Below, piece after piece: positions 12,664-25,660 of a stretch of DNA of 64,000 nt. The number at the start of each line of letters is the position of its first letter. The first letter of the stretch is position 1. The notes below the pieces were generated by a model that worked only from the letters and a program-made list of their open reading frames with translations, did not search any database and had not been told where the DNA came from. Source of the DNA: Echinococcus granulosus (Eukaryota > Platyhelminthes > Cestoda > Cyclophyllidea > Taeniidae); contig NW_020170500.1 in NCBI RefSeq assembly GCF_000524195.1, positions 153,789 to 217,788 of the forward strand, in the 5' to 3' direction. A program made the translations under genes and the position numbers.

Positions 12664-14095
12664 CACACCAAAGCACCGAGGCTAACATTTGGTTATTTCT
12701 CACCTGATGACCTTTTCTCATGCATCGATGTGGGCGATTAAAACAAAATGTCACTCCTTTTTTTAAATGAAAGTTTAAAGAAACAATTAAAAAATGGCAA
12801 CAATACGGACCAAAAGTTAACAAGGTTTGTTTGATCAGGCATGAAAAGTTCCAAGAAAAGCTCTTACTAAATAGTCTATTCTGATGCATGCAGCAAAACC
12901 TCCCCAAAAAATAAGTACTTTAACACTAGTTTTTTATTTTTAAGTACAATTATAAAAGAGCAAACGGCAATTATGTAGCGTCCTGAGACTTCCTGAAGAC
13001 GAAAGAAGACACAATACTCGGGCAGAATATATATATTTAGCACAGAGGTGTTTGGGCCACTGGCATGGCCTGAAGGCTAGCCTACCCAGCGAGGTACAAG
13101 AAGGCTAATTCAAAGTACAAAAGTGACGCCTCACCGATACCACCACCATCGTTTTACAATTGTTCTCCCACAGTCATCAGATTTACTGACATAGTCGTTA
13201 TTAGAACTGTATGAACACAGTATAGAAAGTGTGTATACAATCAACATACATAAGTAAATAATTTGTAGGAACTTGTTTGGTCATACTTTAAAAATGTGCT
13301 TCGCAAACCATTATAAGACCATTTACATCGATAAATTATCTATTCTTCCTTCCAAGATACTCCTAGAAAAGTGAATGCAGATGGTTAATCACTCAAATAC
13401 CATGTTAGACCCTAGTCACTGCCGAAATTGGTTTTTTGAAATCCATTCTCACTATTTGACGTTCTTCTTTACTCTTTGAATGCACCCGGTCCCCAAACCG
13501 CTCACTTTCGTCTGTCTACCACGATGTTAAATTCACTAGTTTTTATTTCAGTAGATGCGGGGGTTAATGTTGACCTAATCGTAGCAAACTTATACATCCC
13601 ACACCGTTTACCGGTTTGTTTATTGCTGATTCCAACAACTGTAAAGGAAAGTGACCTCATTTTCTCATTTCCGATTTTTTGCGGAGAATTTACTCATAGA
13701 CTATTAAACTTTGATTATTCCCAGTAAACCCTCATGTTCTCAGCACTGTAGTCTCTCATTGGATTATCTTAGCTTCTAATGAGATTCCCTTTTCCTAATA
13801 TTTGATGCCGGTGTAAATGATTTGTTCTGACCAAACTCACCTTAGAAACAACAAAAACCCGCCTCTGACACGTTTACCTCCCATCAATTCATGGAATCGT
13901 GTTTTCCACTACTATCAAGGTTAGAAAGTCTTCCTCAACGTCCCCCATTCCTAACTCCTTAGTTGATTGTAGTCATAGAAGGATACCTTCCTCCCTTACC
14001 TGATTAACCAAAATGAAAGGCTTATGTAGAATTAAGTGGGCTCATCCCACATATCTTAGCTGCATAGAAGTAGCACATACATAATTGTGATCCCT

Positions 14096-14101
14096 TTTAT
14101 T
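14096..14101 (-). terminator. Candidate poly(A) signal for MMP
   Basis: TTTATT on the + strand reads AATAAA on the gene strand. It lies about 200 bp past the metalloproteinase stop codon, a normal distance for cleavage and polyadenylation. No transcript evidence. Confidence 0.35.
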
Positions 14102-14301
14102 ATGCAATAGAAAGGAGAAACTTGACTAAGTACTGGTACATACGTAGGAGCGCCTTGTAAGGCAAATAAGCAGGAAATAGCTAAATGCGTGTACATGCAG
14201 AGGTAGGCGTTATTAATATAGCTGTTCTATCTTGGATCTCTTTCTTTTTCTCTTTCGCTATGTATGTGTGTGCGTGAATGAGGGTGCATGTGCTCATTAA
14301 C

Positions 14302-17300
14302 CTAGGTGTCCTGGCAACCAATAATGCCTAATTTCGCCGGTTTTGGATATCCTCTCCGCGCTTGCATTGCTGTATTGTCGAATGCGTAATACTGGGATCC
14401 GTCAAAGAAGAGCGTTTCACCTACACAACACAGCAAATACAAAAAAAACCACCATAAATCCAGATCCGTGATATGAAACCACTCACACAATTGCTTCCGC
14501 TACTAACCATTAAGAGTAGTATATGCAGTAGTGACTGGGGTCGGTATTCCGCGCCACGTGTCTTTGATGCGGCGTGGATAGTCGGGTGAGGGGGCAACTT
14601 TCCCGAAAGGTGGATGAGTTTTCACATCCAGTAGCCAGTACACATCGCCAGCGAATATGTAGAATGCCTGGTTTACGTCCCACTTGAAGACTGCGTCCAC
14701 CTTTCTCAAACTCGCCGGCAGGCCTAACTTCGTCAAGGGCAAACCGGAGCGTGGACAGCCTCCCGCTAGCCGCTTGTTGTCCGCCAGTAGCCAGAATTTA
14801 TTATCTAGATAAAACATAACTTTCTGATGATGATAATGCTTCACGTGCGTGGGGTTGTTAAGATTCAAGTGAAAAATTTACAAAAAATGATATATAAAAT
14901 GGTAAATAAAGGCGTTGCATGAAACACTTACGTTAACAAGACTTGAAGTGAACATTTACTAGTAGCAACTTTGACCGTGACCGATAAAAGTACTCCTCTT
15001 TTCTCTTCGATATCAACAGAATTAGCTTGATTAGATACAGAAAAACTGAAATTGACAAAAAGCCTGTAGCTGAAAACTATGGACGTCTATTTGTATGTGC
15101 AAAAAAAAGCTATAGAAGGCCATAGCTGACATTTCGCCGCATCCAGGGATGTCACATAATGCGAAGGTAGCAATATGGGACCGCGAATTTTGGTGCATTC
15201 CTTGGGCGCTGTAAATTCCCGTCCTCATCAGGACGGAAAAGGTCACGTTTCCACGCTCCGTCGCATGAATAACAGATGACCCCACGTTACAACCACGTCT
15301 ACACCGATTTTGCAGGTCCAACGGTGTCCATCAACGAGATTCAGAGTTCTAGGCTACATTTGGTAGCTTGAAAGTCACGGATTGGAGTTGATGACGCGCA
15401 TGTATGATGATGGGTTAATATTTGCTTACGTGTGACCGTAATCGTCTGAGCTATTTTTAACCTCCACATCATGCATATTGCCTCCCCACCAATCTGCGAA
15501 CCAATAACCAACTTATCCCAGTGCTATTATACCTCATTATATCACCAGGGTAACACATTACGTTATAATGGCGACAGCATTCAATAGGTCCATCCAAAGT
15601 GACCAGTAATTCTGGCTTCATTGTTCGGCTGCCAAATCCAGATGCCATAGGGAGGCGAAGTCTCTTTTGAAAGAGTTCCACCGTGCGAGGCTTATCGAGT
15701 CCTGCACACTAACTAACCAAATTTCACCAGACATCTCCTTATAGTGAAACGGAAGAGTTTCCTTAGAGAGAGCCAGATGGTGTATCCAAAAGAGGAGGGT
15801 AACGCCCGTGCATACAATCAAGAAAAAAAAAGAAGATTGCAAGATTACTTTTCACTACAAAGGAAGAACAACTGAGATGTATGGTTAGTATGGATCTAGT
15901 AAGTTCCGATGTATAGACACTGGTGGAACCTACGGTGGAAAATTGTGACGCACACTAAATGATTATGCGCATAAATTATGAAGCGCATGCAGACATACCC
16001 CTGTTTGTGCTCCCTACTGTCCGCCTCTTATTTTCGAGCCACCCTCATGTCACAAAAGGGTCGGTTAATCATGAAAGATGAGTATTTTTAAGCTCGTGTG
16101 CTTTGAGATTCGAGTTTAACTCGATCCCACAGTTACAGAAGCTAGCTTCTCATCAAATTCTTTGCACAACATTGGGAGGAGATGATGTAAGAGGTGACCG
16201 AGGGTAACGCCCCAAGTTAGGTGGCTTAGAAGACGATGAATCACTCAATGATAGGCGCTTTATGTTGAGGAGGGCAGCCGCGATCATCTCTCACTACTGA
16301 ATGACATAATGGAAGATGTACGTGTCAAGGGCAAGGGTAACTTTCGGTAGTTCTCAGCATGGGCGATGGTTAAACAAGCTGTTTACATTCAAGTCAAATG
16401 TGAAGGAGATTGAGCCGTTGTGGAAAGCAAGTGCCGAAGAAATTCACCGTCGCCCACGCGCATTGGTCGACTGATTGGCTTGTCATGAGAAATGTCTTTT
16501 GTATTGTCGCATCTCAACACATCATTGGTGGCCATCTTAAAATAATCCACTCACCACCCACTCCATCACCTCCTCCAAACATGACTATGCTTGCGCTTGC
16601 GTGTGTGTGTTTGTGTGTGCGTCGGCGTTGCGTGTGAATGTGTGCGTATTGGACTGTAAGGAGGAATGAAACACCCAAAGCTGTTGACTTGCCGATGACA
16701 AAACAATTACGTCTGAGATTTGGTCCACCCGTCACAACTGCACGATGTGCAGGAAAGGCTCCTCAAGAAATAGGCAGAATAGCCGGATCTAGTTGGAATG
16801 GTGTTTTTACAAGACAACTCAACAAATGACCTCACAATAGCACAAACAAGCCAACAACCTCGAGTGTTCTATTCCTTCTGCAGTCCACCGCCGAAGCATT
16901 CATAAATCCGATCTCTGAAAAGTTTTGTGCTTCAGGTAGGCTTCGAGGCAGGGTAGGAGGAGGGAGTGACAAACTGCCTTATTCTTGCTCTCCATATCCG
17001 CCTAGCCAACGTCTTCAAGGGCTCATTTTTATCCACCATCATTCCATTACACTTCCACATATCCGGTTTTCTCAAATCATCATATTCAGTGACTATTCCT
17101 GCGTCCAAGTCTAGGTGTTAACACCCTCAAACCACTACTGACTCCTCTTAGACTAATAGTGCACGAGTTAGAAATGCTTTTGTACCAAAAATGACTCACC
17201 AAAAAGAAAGTAGAAGAGGAATAGTATTCTTTCCTAACAAATAATTCCTTAGTGCAGTGAGCTGGAGCCTTAATCCGAAAATAAATTATATATCTTTGGG

Positions 17301-20300
17301 CCAAATGACAAGCCAGAACCAGACGTCAATTCACCATTCGCTCTATTAAAACACTGCATCCTTAGCGCAGTTTGAAGTAGGAAGTAATAGGCTGTCTTAC
17401 CTCGAAAGATGTAGATCAAAGAGTCTGGACGTTCAACAGCCGCATCAATAAAGTCCACATCTGGAGGTAGAACGTTCCAGTAGTAGGCAATCTTAGTCGG
17501 TCCGTCACGCAACTGATAGGAGATCCAGTCGGACACGGTTTTGGACCAAGTGACACGCCATTGATACTGTAATTTAAGAAATAAGATTTTGTAAGATTTT
17601 AGGGTGGGAAAAAAGACAAGCCTAATTTCCAGACTTACCTCGCCTTTGAATATGTACAGTTCCAAGCCACGAACCTCGATTATTGCGTCGACACTGGTGT
17701 TGCAGTAGTCAATCTGTTTGTTCGTATCCGGTTTCACTGTTGTTGTCTCAGCTGTGTTCAAAAGGTAGTAAGAAGGTTATAAGACTTTAAATTATTTTAT
17801 CTTCGAAATCAGTCCTTAGCATCATTATCACCATCATTCTGTCAACGATTTTCTCAAAAGTCACCTTATGAAGTAGCTTTGGGACCATTTACTACCGAAG
17901 TCAACATGAGTTTTCTTCTTCCAAAAGCAGTAAAAAGATGGTGCTTTGATCCACTACTTCAAGAACACCACACATTTGCCAGCCTATCCATTTATAAGGC
18001 ATTATTTAATTAAGACCATGTGTCACATATTTGTGACGCCAGTTTTGAGCATGTTAGTTCTAATCTGATCAAAAAGTTGAAAATACACATGAATGTTGGA
18101 AAACGGCTGGATAGTTTAGTAATGGAATAATGGATTATTGAGCTATTACGTTAGGTCTTACGTCCAAGGAAAAAAGTCTGCAGTTAGCCACCGGTGGTAA
18201 ATGACAAGCCTTGGTTTGTCTTTCAACAGGGTTTAATTTCTTCTCAACAATACAGATGTGGATGGTAAAAAATCCCTAAAGTATATGATTCCCTAGATCC
18301 CTCCTGATTCGATCTACAAATTCCTGGAGCATTGTTGATGGGCTCATCAACAAGTATCCATGCCATACCAAGAATTCGGTAATGCCAGCTGTCAAGACTA
18401 GTGGGGTCAACATGGACAAACAACGCATAAACAACGCGGATATTATGGGTAATTATAAGGTGGCAAAATAAAATCTGAGTGGTTTTCGAGAGAAAAAGTC
18501 AATAAGTGAGGGATGCTTTGATGAAATTGTTGCCATTACAGCCCGTCATCCTTCCCGATGAGGTATAACCACCCTGCAGTTTTCACTTGCGCACAACATT
18601 CTGTTTCTGGAAGCTATAAAAAACACCAGTCCCAATCCTCATCCTAGCTCTAGCCATGGGCTTGGGTCTCACTTCTACTTCTCAGCAGTCTACAGTCAAA
18701 AGTCTGCCAATGCCAAGAAAAGGTGCTAATCATTACTTGCGGGGGGTTGTTAAGGATGTGGAAGATGCAGAAGATGAGACGGGATCTCCCTCTCCCCGTA
18801 ATCCTAAGGTATGGTATAAAATGTCTTCAAAGGTGGGTCTTACGACAGTGCGAATTGTAGGATCAACCCTTGATTTCTCAAAAAGGCTTTCTTCACCACC
18901 GCGGAGTTATTGAGTAACTCTTTGATCTTCAGCACGTAAATAATTCATCGTAAACAGGTTTGTTTAGAGCGAATAATTTGGAATAAATAATGATGTTGTA
19001 TCCGTTCGCTTAGCAGAGGTTGAAATGCAGCACCACAAGTTAATCAGTCGGTTAGTCAACCAGCCAGACAGGAAATAACCCTGTTCTCTTTCACCCCTTA
19101 ATGCATACAATATGGATGACACCCATTTGCCTATCTTAGTAGCTTCCGCTATCACTTCCCCTTCCCAGATAATGTCTGTGCAATCCAGTTGTTTCATTGC
19201 CGTCCACATTAAAATCCACTGACATCGGCTCCCCGACACGTTAATCTTCCACTATCCTATTCAAAGGATTCTTCTTGTAATACACCCATCTTTGAGTTAT
19301 TCATTACCAGAAAAGCCTCTGCTAAACCATTTATCTTTAGGTGGAGGGTTCTACTGTAGTACCTCCTCTTAATGCTATAAAAATAATTTGACAAGAAGAC
19401 GGCTTCTGCAACTGTGAAGCCGAGCTTCTCCTGATCAGCCCATTTTACTCCCAAAATAGGCGGACTAACTCCCAACTTACGAATCGACGGAATATCTGGA
19501 AGATCTGGAATTTCAGGAAGAACTTTGCCTGGCCGTGGTGCACCTAAAAATGAGTTTTTAATTAATGCAAATTCCAATAAGCTTCTGAGTTTGAATTTTC
19601 ATGGCAGTAGACTCACCGTATATCTTTTGCATGCCATTAATGTCGTCCTGATCAAGTTCCACTCGTTTCCACTTGCTCAGATAGTAGGGGAACATAACCG
19701 AGGTGTGGACAGAGGAGTGACCCAATCCCATGCTGTGACCCAGCTCGTGAGTTGCCACGGAGAGCAGGTTTCTGTACTCTGTGTGGTCAAGGAACTAAGG
19801 TGATATGCTTGATGGTCCACAAAATAACTAATATCTCGAAGCAGGCGCCAAGGAAATGGTAAATGCTGCCTATTAATCCAGCCATTTCAGATCTGTCCAG
19901 TTAAACTTTGGATTGTCCATTTATTTACTCCTTCATTATCGATTCCTTCACCTCAGATCCATCCCATCCGTATCTGTTCCCCCATTTATCTATCACCTCT
20001 TCTTTTTATCCTTCGACCCATTCGTCCTTCGGCCCGCCTACTCACCTATATCTGATCCATCAATTGAACTTTTCACTATCGCTTTATCCACACTTTGGCT
20101 TAGCTCATGGGTTGTCAAGTGATAGTCAGCCCCAGTAATTTGCCTTCTTCAGAGGAGCATTGGAATAAATGAAGTACAGAGTAAGCGTTTTGAGACATTT
20201 CAGTGCCTGCTTGACCATCCTCGATTCGTCTATCCATCACGGATCCACCCATTCGTGCTACGCATGTGCATTCATCCACCTAGTTATGATGTTCTAAACC

Positions 20301-23300
20301 TATTTGGTAGTCCTTCTGTCAAACTGCATACCCTATGTCCCATCCATTCACCGACCCTTTGCATTTTGGATGCTTCGACTCACCCTGATGTGGTCCATCC
20401 CACCATTCTTCCTCGTCATCAAAATGTGCATCACCGGCGAGGGAATAGACTGGTTCCGGCATGGGATAGAAGGCGTGAGCAAGCACTCCACCTAAAAATA
20501 GGCACAAAAACTCCCCTTCATACTGATTTCCCTAAAATACAAGAATAACTCCGATAGTGTATCGGTACCACAGGGCTCAACACACCTCTACGTCATCAAG
20601 GTCATCGTTTTCCTTGATAAATGCGTATGTGCTATGCAAATCAACCGAGGGCTTTAACGACACCAGAGACAGATTTCCTAACAATTTAGGGTGAACAATA
20701 TGTCTTCGTTTAGCTAATCAAGTATCACTTTATTGAGAGGATATCCGGACCTGGAGTTGTGATTCTAAACCCAGACAACTGTGGAGTCCTGAGAGCTGTG
20801 ATTGCATCAAATTCCGCGTCCTAAACAGGTTAATTGGGCTTCAAACAACAAAACGAATTCAGGAGGGTACCTCAATCTGAAGTGAATAAATACATTCTGA
20901 GGTCTCCCTGACTAAAATGCAGGCTCAATAGCTTCCGTTTTGAGTAGCCTCATGTAGATGACCTCAAGGAGCACGTGTGGACGCTTGTTTGAGATGGAAA
21001 AAACAACTTACCAGGTCCGTCGAATGCAATGGAATCGCCGTGTCGGCGGGAGCCGAATTTAATGACAATATCCGCGTCCTTGTAGTAGTTCTTCTCTTCA
21101 ACAAAATCGAGATCAGCCACGCTGGACCACTTATTGAATGCGTGCTGAAAGACAGCATGTGTCTGCGAGCGATTCAGGTGATGGGTGGGATAACTGTGGA
21201 TTCTGGAAGGAAATTCAAAGCCTACTTTTTAAAGTAAATGCCAGTTCACCACCTCAAACATTTCACCGACTTGAAATTGACTAAATCAACAAGTCAACAA
21301 AGAACTGGGTTGTTGATCATAAACAGCGTCTGGAGTTGTCGGTTTCGATTTTCGGTGCAGTTCACTGAAATGAGGCCGTGGTAGAGACTTATCACTGACA
21401 AAATGCGCCCTTCTACCTAGGCGCCACCCATTATTGTTCTCTCAACTGTCTATCACTGATTTCTAAACCAGTTTGATTGAATCCAAAGGACGCGATTCAA
21501 GTTCGTCCTTTTTCACGAGCCGAGCACACCTCGCTTCCACGGTTGTAGAAGCCAGCTTCTCGTCGAATTCGTTGTATGGGATTAGGAGGAGGTGCAGAAT
21601 GGGATGGCTGAGAGTAATATCCCAAGTTAGATGGTCTGGCAGGTAATAAATAGCTTAAAGACAGGCGCTTCACGTTGAGGAGGTCTGCCAACTCCTCCCA
21701 GTGGGATAGTCACCTCTTGCTACTGAGTGGCATAATGAGGACCGTCCGAGCTAATGACAAGGGCAGCTTTTGGCAGCTCTTGACGTGAATGATGACCGAA
21801 CAATTTTCCTACGCCCAAATCAAACGGACAGAGCCAGGTGAAGTGTAGCTATAGAAGTCATGAGCCGAAGCAATTCGGTGGCATTGGAAGGCTATCAGCC
21901 TGTAGCTGTTCATTCTTCCACCTAAGCCACAAATCGTGCCGTGCATTTTCCATTGTTTACTCACTGATTCACCGGCTGACCGTCTGACTCACCAGCTGAC
22001 GGTCATGAGAACTGCCTTTTGTGTTGCCGCATCATTGATGGTCATCTTAAAACGATCCACTCATCACTCACCGACTCCACACATCTCACTTCTAAGGCAG
22101 GCATCGCCCCCTCCAAACATGATCATACCTGCCTTTGTGTGTGTGCGTAGGCGTTACGTGTGAATGTGTTCGGCATTAGCTGGAATGTGGGAACACTCCG
22201 AGTTGTTAGTTTGCTGAGGACCAAACAATTACGTCGAAGATTTTAGTTGAAAAAAGAGGAATTTGGAATTGTATTTTCACAAGACAGCTCATTGAGTGAC
22301 CTCATCCTCCATATCATTGTATAACCTACCCGTGTGGGGATCACATACCACACTCTCGAATGGGGAGAGTAGGAGTGACTGCCCCATCTTCCACATCTCC
22401 TACCTGATGCTATTCCTGCAAGAGATGACTATCCCCTCTTCCTGGCATTGGCATTAGACAGCCGTATAGTCACATGCATAATGGGATAGACAGTTGGGGT
22501 AGAGCAAGTTATTTTATTTCTTTGCTTCTCGAAATAAAACGTTATGTGCACAAAGTATTTTCAACTACCTTGTGTCGTGTTGGAAAAATAGCAGACGGTA
22601 ACGGTGGAGAGAATCTTCTATGAAGCTTTTCTCACCTTTTTAAAAACCAATGGCTATGGTATTGAATTACTGCCCCATGATGATGGATGAAACAAAAAAG
22701 CCGGCCTTTGTGTAGACATACAAATCGGTACAAAGTTTCCAGAGCAATTAAAAGTGAGCCAAAAAAGCGCAAGCCTATTAATTTTATCATCAAAGCAGTC
22801 AACTTACTGCCATGTCAGCTTTTTTTTGGTCCATCGCATTTTTGGGTCACCAATGAGGTACCGTTTCACCCGACTTGGCCTCCCTTCCGATTGGATTAAA
22901 CTTTCATCGGGATCGATGTCGGGATTTCCGCATCGGGGAGCAGCTAGTAGTTCCATGGTTGATGAATCCAATCTACCCGTGACGGGGAGGGAATATCGCC
23001 TCTGGAAGACTTTTAAGGCATTGCGGTAAAGGGCGTTAGGATTGGTCATTCCGAAAACATCACTCCGATATCTTGGAAATATTCGTCTCGCTACACTAAT
23101 AGGATCCGCAACTCTTTTTCGGTTGGGGGGATTCAAATATCCATATCGATGCAAAAGGCGCTGCAAATTAACAAAAGTTGCAAATACTGCCGTCAAGATC
23201 CCCTCAGCATCGACAATCAAGCTACAGAAGAAGGCTCGAGTAGTTTTGCTGAATGTCAGCTTGATTACCACGTGAATTGGGTGCAATAACCAATGAAGGA

Positions 23301-23709
23301 AAATATGTCATATTTACACCTCGTAAATGTCAATGCGTCATTTAGTGGACTACCGCGTCTTTTATAAAAAGAAATAAATAAATAGTGATGCATTGCTACA
23401 TAAACGAAAGCATCGGCATTTATTCCAAAATTATTCTCTAATTAAATTAAAAATAACGTACACTTTAACAACTATGGTTTAATCTGTTAAATCTCGAATA
23501 AAAGCCAAAAAAAATTAAGTAACCAATATCTACCACTAAAGAGTAGGAGTAATCAAACAATCAGAACCTACAATGGCCTTCTGAGTGCTGATACGGGATT
23601 TTGGGGATCTCAAGGGAAGAGAGGTGGCCGAGATAGCTAGCAGAAAGACTATAGCGACGACAAGGAGGAGGAGGAGGAGGAGGAGAAGAGGCGAATCTCG
23701 CGTTCGCAT
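14302..23709 (-). CDS. MMP: Secreted matrix metalloproteinase, complete
   Basis: Ten exons on the complement, all in matching phase: 23709-23572, 23160-22808, 21202-21012, 20491-20384, 19778-19617, 19543-19481, 17751-17639, 17566-17401, 14804-14508, 14420-14302, giving about 569 residues. In order: signal peptide with nine leucines (residues 8-16); propeptide with cysteine switch PRCGNPD (121-127; the usual form is PRCGVPD); furin-type site RVKR (143-146); catalytic domain with HAFYP and GDAHFDDEEEW, then the zinc site HELGHSMGLGH (274-284) and Met-turn methionine at 292 (TSVMFPYY); a Pro-rich linker; and a hemopexin domain bracketed by cysteines about 355 and 566. It should be secreted, activated by a proprotein convertase, and cleave extracellular matrix. 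There is no transmembrane or GPI tail. Exon 2 could start further upstream, but the chosen acceptor (23161) is the one in phase. Confidence 0.92.
15031..15321 (-). pseudogene. Possible decayed pogo/Tigger-like transposase fragment
   Basis: A 96-codon frame inside an MMP intron. The motif VGSSVIHATERGNVT resembles the VGS...ERG..VT block of pogo-family transposases that sits before the second catalytic Asp. No complete DDE triad is visible and the upstream frame is interrupted. The call rests on one short block and is weak. Confidence 0.25.
16135..16840 (+). repeat. Dispersed repeat, copy A
   Basis: Clearly homologous along its length to 21535-22305 in the same orientation. Shared blocks include GAAGC(T/C)AGCTTCTC near the start, AGGCGCTT..GTTGAGGAGG, TGGTGGCCATCTTAAAA-type text, CCTCCAAACATGA followed by a GT-rich run, GCGTGTGAATGTGT, AAACAATTACGTC, and a final ACAAGACA(A/G)CTCA....TGACCTCA. 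No coding capacity is seen. It looks like an old non-autonomous element or a tandem-type duplication. Confidence 0.6.
17752..19480 (-). other. MMP intron 6
   Basis: Intron between the linker exon and the first hemopexin exon. It contains one GTCAC-N6-GTGAC palindrome at 18022. The + frame at 18656-18913 shows no recognisable domain and I do not call it a gene. Otherwise nothing is seen. Confidence 0.5.
18022..18037. repeat. 16-bp palindrome, copy 4
   Basis: GTCACATATTTGTGAC; MMP intron. Confidence 0.8.
19779..20383 (-). other. MMP intron 4
   Basis: Intron of about 0.6 kb splitting the catalytic domain just before the zinc-binding helix. Rich in CCATCC/TTCATCC-like short words on the + strand, giving open but low-complexity frames at 19908-20138. 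No gene. Confidence 0.5.
21203..22807 (-). other. MMP intron 2
   Basis: Holds repeat copy B (21535-22305). The rest is unremarkable single-copy-looking sequence. Confidence 0.5.
21535..22305 (+). repeat. Dispersed repeat, copy B
   Basis: Partner of 16135-16840, in the MMP intron before the third coding exon. It carries small indels relative to copy A, including an extra stretch around 21900-22000. The divergence suggests an old event. Confidence 0.6.
23572..23709 (-). CDS. MMP: MMP exon 1, signal peptide with leucine microsatellite
   Basis: This exon is only 46 codons and easy to miss. Met-Arg-Thr-Arg-Asp-Ser-Pro is followed by nine Leu, then VVAIVFLLAISA, a textbook signal peptide with likely cleavage around residues 28-32. 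The Leu run is coded by a (CTC)n trinucleotide repeat, so its length may vary between individuals. It ends at donor GTAGGT in phase 0 with the propeptide exon. A TATA-like motif lies about 50 bp upstream. Confidence 0.75.
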
Positions 23710-23756
23710 ATTGTGCTATTGAGGGGTACTATGCCTGGAGCACGTGGATCACTGGC

Positions 23757-23764
23757 CTTTTATC
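23757..23764 (-). promoter_or_regulatory. TATA-like box of MMP
   Basis: On the gene strand the sequence reads GATAAAAGGCC, about 50 bp before the MMP start codon. A CCAAT box in the sense orientation (GGGCCAATTA) lies about 290 bp upstream, near 24003-24012. This would give a very short 5' UTR. Motif match only. Confidence 0.35.
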
Positions 23765-25660
23765 TCCTGCCGTGGCGTTACCTTCCCTCAAGGTCACATG
23801 CGCACTCGATGCCAACCCGGCCCTGCGTCAGTCAGGCAGTCAGCCAGGAAGGAAGGCAGGGTGGATCACAAATTGGTCCGCCACCGCGCTTCCCGGACGA
23901 ACAAAATGAACGTGCGCGCATGCCACCAGGATGACGCACTCGTATGACGCGCACCCAGAGCATCGACCAATCAAATGGCCTCTTGTATCCTCGTGGTTTG
24001 TAATTGGCCCATGGAATTCTCTATCGGTACATACAATTAACAACATCAGAGCTTGAAATTACAAATGTCAAATTTAAAAGTTCATCTTACTAATAATCAC
24101 AACTTCTGGGAATCACATAGAAGGATTTGATAAGCATTAAATGTCTTTTAATACCGAAAATCGGCCAATCCGAGCCACATTGCTTCCCTGCTAGTTAGGA
24201 GCAAATAAATGAAAAAATTTGATCGGTATTGTAGAATTTTATAGCCTAATCGAAGCTTATGGTTAAAAAGGCAAATATTTTTAGGTAATGTTACGCACAA
24301 AAGCCAAATAATGACACATAAATCGGCTATCTCGCAAATTCGTGGAGTCTTGGCAGGTAAAAAAATTGGCGCTGCAATAAAAAGGTACTTCAAAAAAGAG
24401 AGATAATAAGTCAATTTGTTAGCGAACATTGGGTTGATCGGAGGAGTCTTGGATGAACAGATGGATAGATTCGCATTGCCCCTAGCCTTCCCCTCTCCAT
24501 CACAACCTAGTCAGTGTTTCAGAAACCGCCCACGAGCCAGAAACCATTGTTATTGAGTTGTCATAGAGGCAAGAGACCATTTGATCTCAACGTTGCTAAT
24601 GTGACTCATCGACTCCATTGTATTCGCAGCTTTGATCACCTTAAGGGAGAGGAATTGACTTACTTTTCAATGCTCAGGATTGGACGGAACTCTACAAAAA
24701 ACTGCATTTAATATTTCAGTAGTGGAGTAACCCATTCTGCAGTAGCTTTCCTAAGCTAATGTTGTTCGTTTCCTTTTCACCACTATATCCCCACTTCTAT
24801 GCTATTTAACTGTTAATAAGTGTTTAATTGAGCTACTATGACCCGGAGAAGGCAGCAATACATACAACTTAACAGAAATAAATTTGACAGACGTTTCCCA
24901 GCCCCTTTGCAGTCGTGAATTACTCTCTTGCAGAACACGAAGGTTGAGATACTACTACCTTTTATTAATGCAACGAGGTGCCGGAAAGCTAAAGATATGA
25001 TCAAGAGACGTAATTACCGCTAAGACAGTGAACCATACTGTGGAATCGGAAGAGAGCGCGTGACTAAATATTCAGTCAAGTCACTGCCAAGTTGCTATTA
25101 TTTTGTTGTTTTAATCTTAAAATTTTTTCCAGAAGCCATAAATATAGATGAACATTAATAATCTAAACAGGAAATATGCCTCCATCATTTATGCAGGCAT
25201 CCTTTCTATTATTTAAAGTTGCCTTGGTACGCCAACTTTTACTCTAAGCATAATAGGTCATAAGTTCCTCCGTCTGAATCCACATTACTAAGGTAAGGCA
25301 ACGCTAGATTACAAGCTGACATTTCGACGAAATTTTAACTTAACCTTATGTTGCATGCATAAGCTACTGAAATGGCCAAGTGGATAATAAGTAGATGGAA
25401 ATTTGCTTTCACCGGGGCTTGCGTTATTGGCAGCAGTATGATCAGCTCTGAGCAGTCAGTCATAAATCCCCAAAAAGGTTGCATTGCTTATTTATTTACA
25501 TTTATTGTCTTGACTACAGCTGAATGTTCAGAGTGCTCTACCTTATTTATGACGTGGTTCAAATCAAACAGGGACTTTTGGATTTCTACATATAAGAAGT
25601 AGGTGGAAGTGAATCTTGTCACAAGTATACATAATAAGGTATCCTAATTCAGACATTTTA

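Larger units (their letters stand above)
11881..14301. other. DIP2-MMP convergent intergenic region
   Basis: The two flanking genes converge here. It holds the possible small antisense gene at 11942-12663 and AATAAA-type signals near 12207 and 12430 that could end DIP2 transcripts. Otherwise it is AT-rich sequence with no ORF I can support. The long + frame at 13476-13727 shows no domain and no splice context. Confidence 0.5.
14805..17400 (-). other. MMP intron 8 with transposon-like remnants
   Basis: Intron between hemopexin exons. It contains one copy of a ~0.7 kb dispersed repeat (about 16135-16840) and a broken frame on the complement at 15321-15031 with a stretch (CNVGSSVIHATERGNVTFSV) reminiscent of pogo/Tigger-type DDE transposases. 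A second open stretch at 15690-15469 is unidentified. Confidence 0.45.

Noticed and set aside
15469..15842. Extra hemopexin exon in MMP intron 8
   Set aside because: None of the frames has hemopexin landmarks, and exon 17566-17401 joins exon 14804 directly in phase (Phe-Arg-Asp-Asn-Lys-Phe-Trp).
22804..23286. Taking the whole 160-codon frame as MMP exon 2
   Set aside because: The part before 23160 does not match a propeptide, and the acceptor CAG|CGC at 23161/23160 is in phase with the signal-peptide exon.
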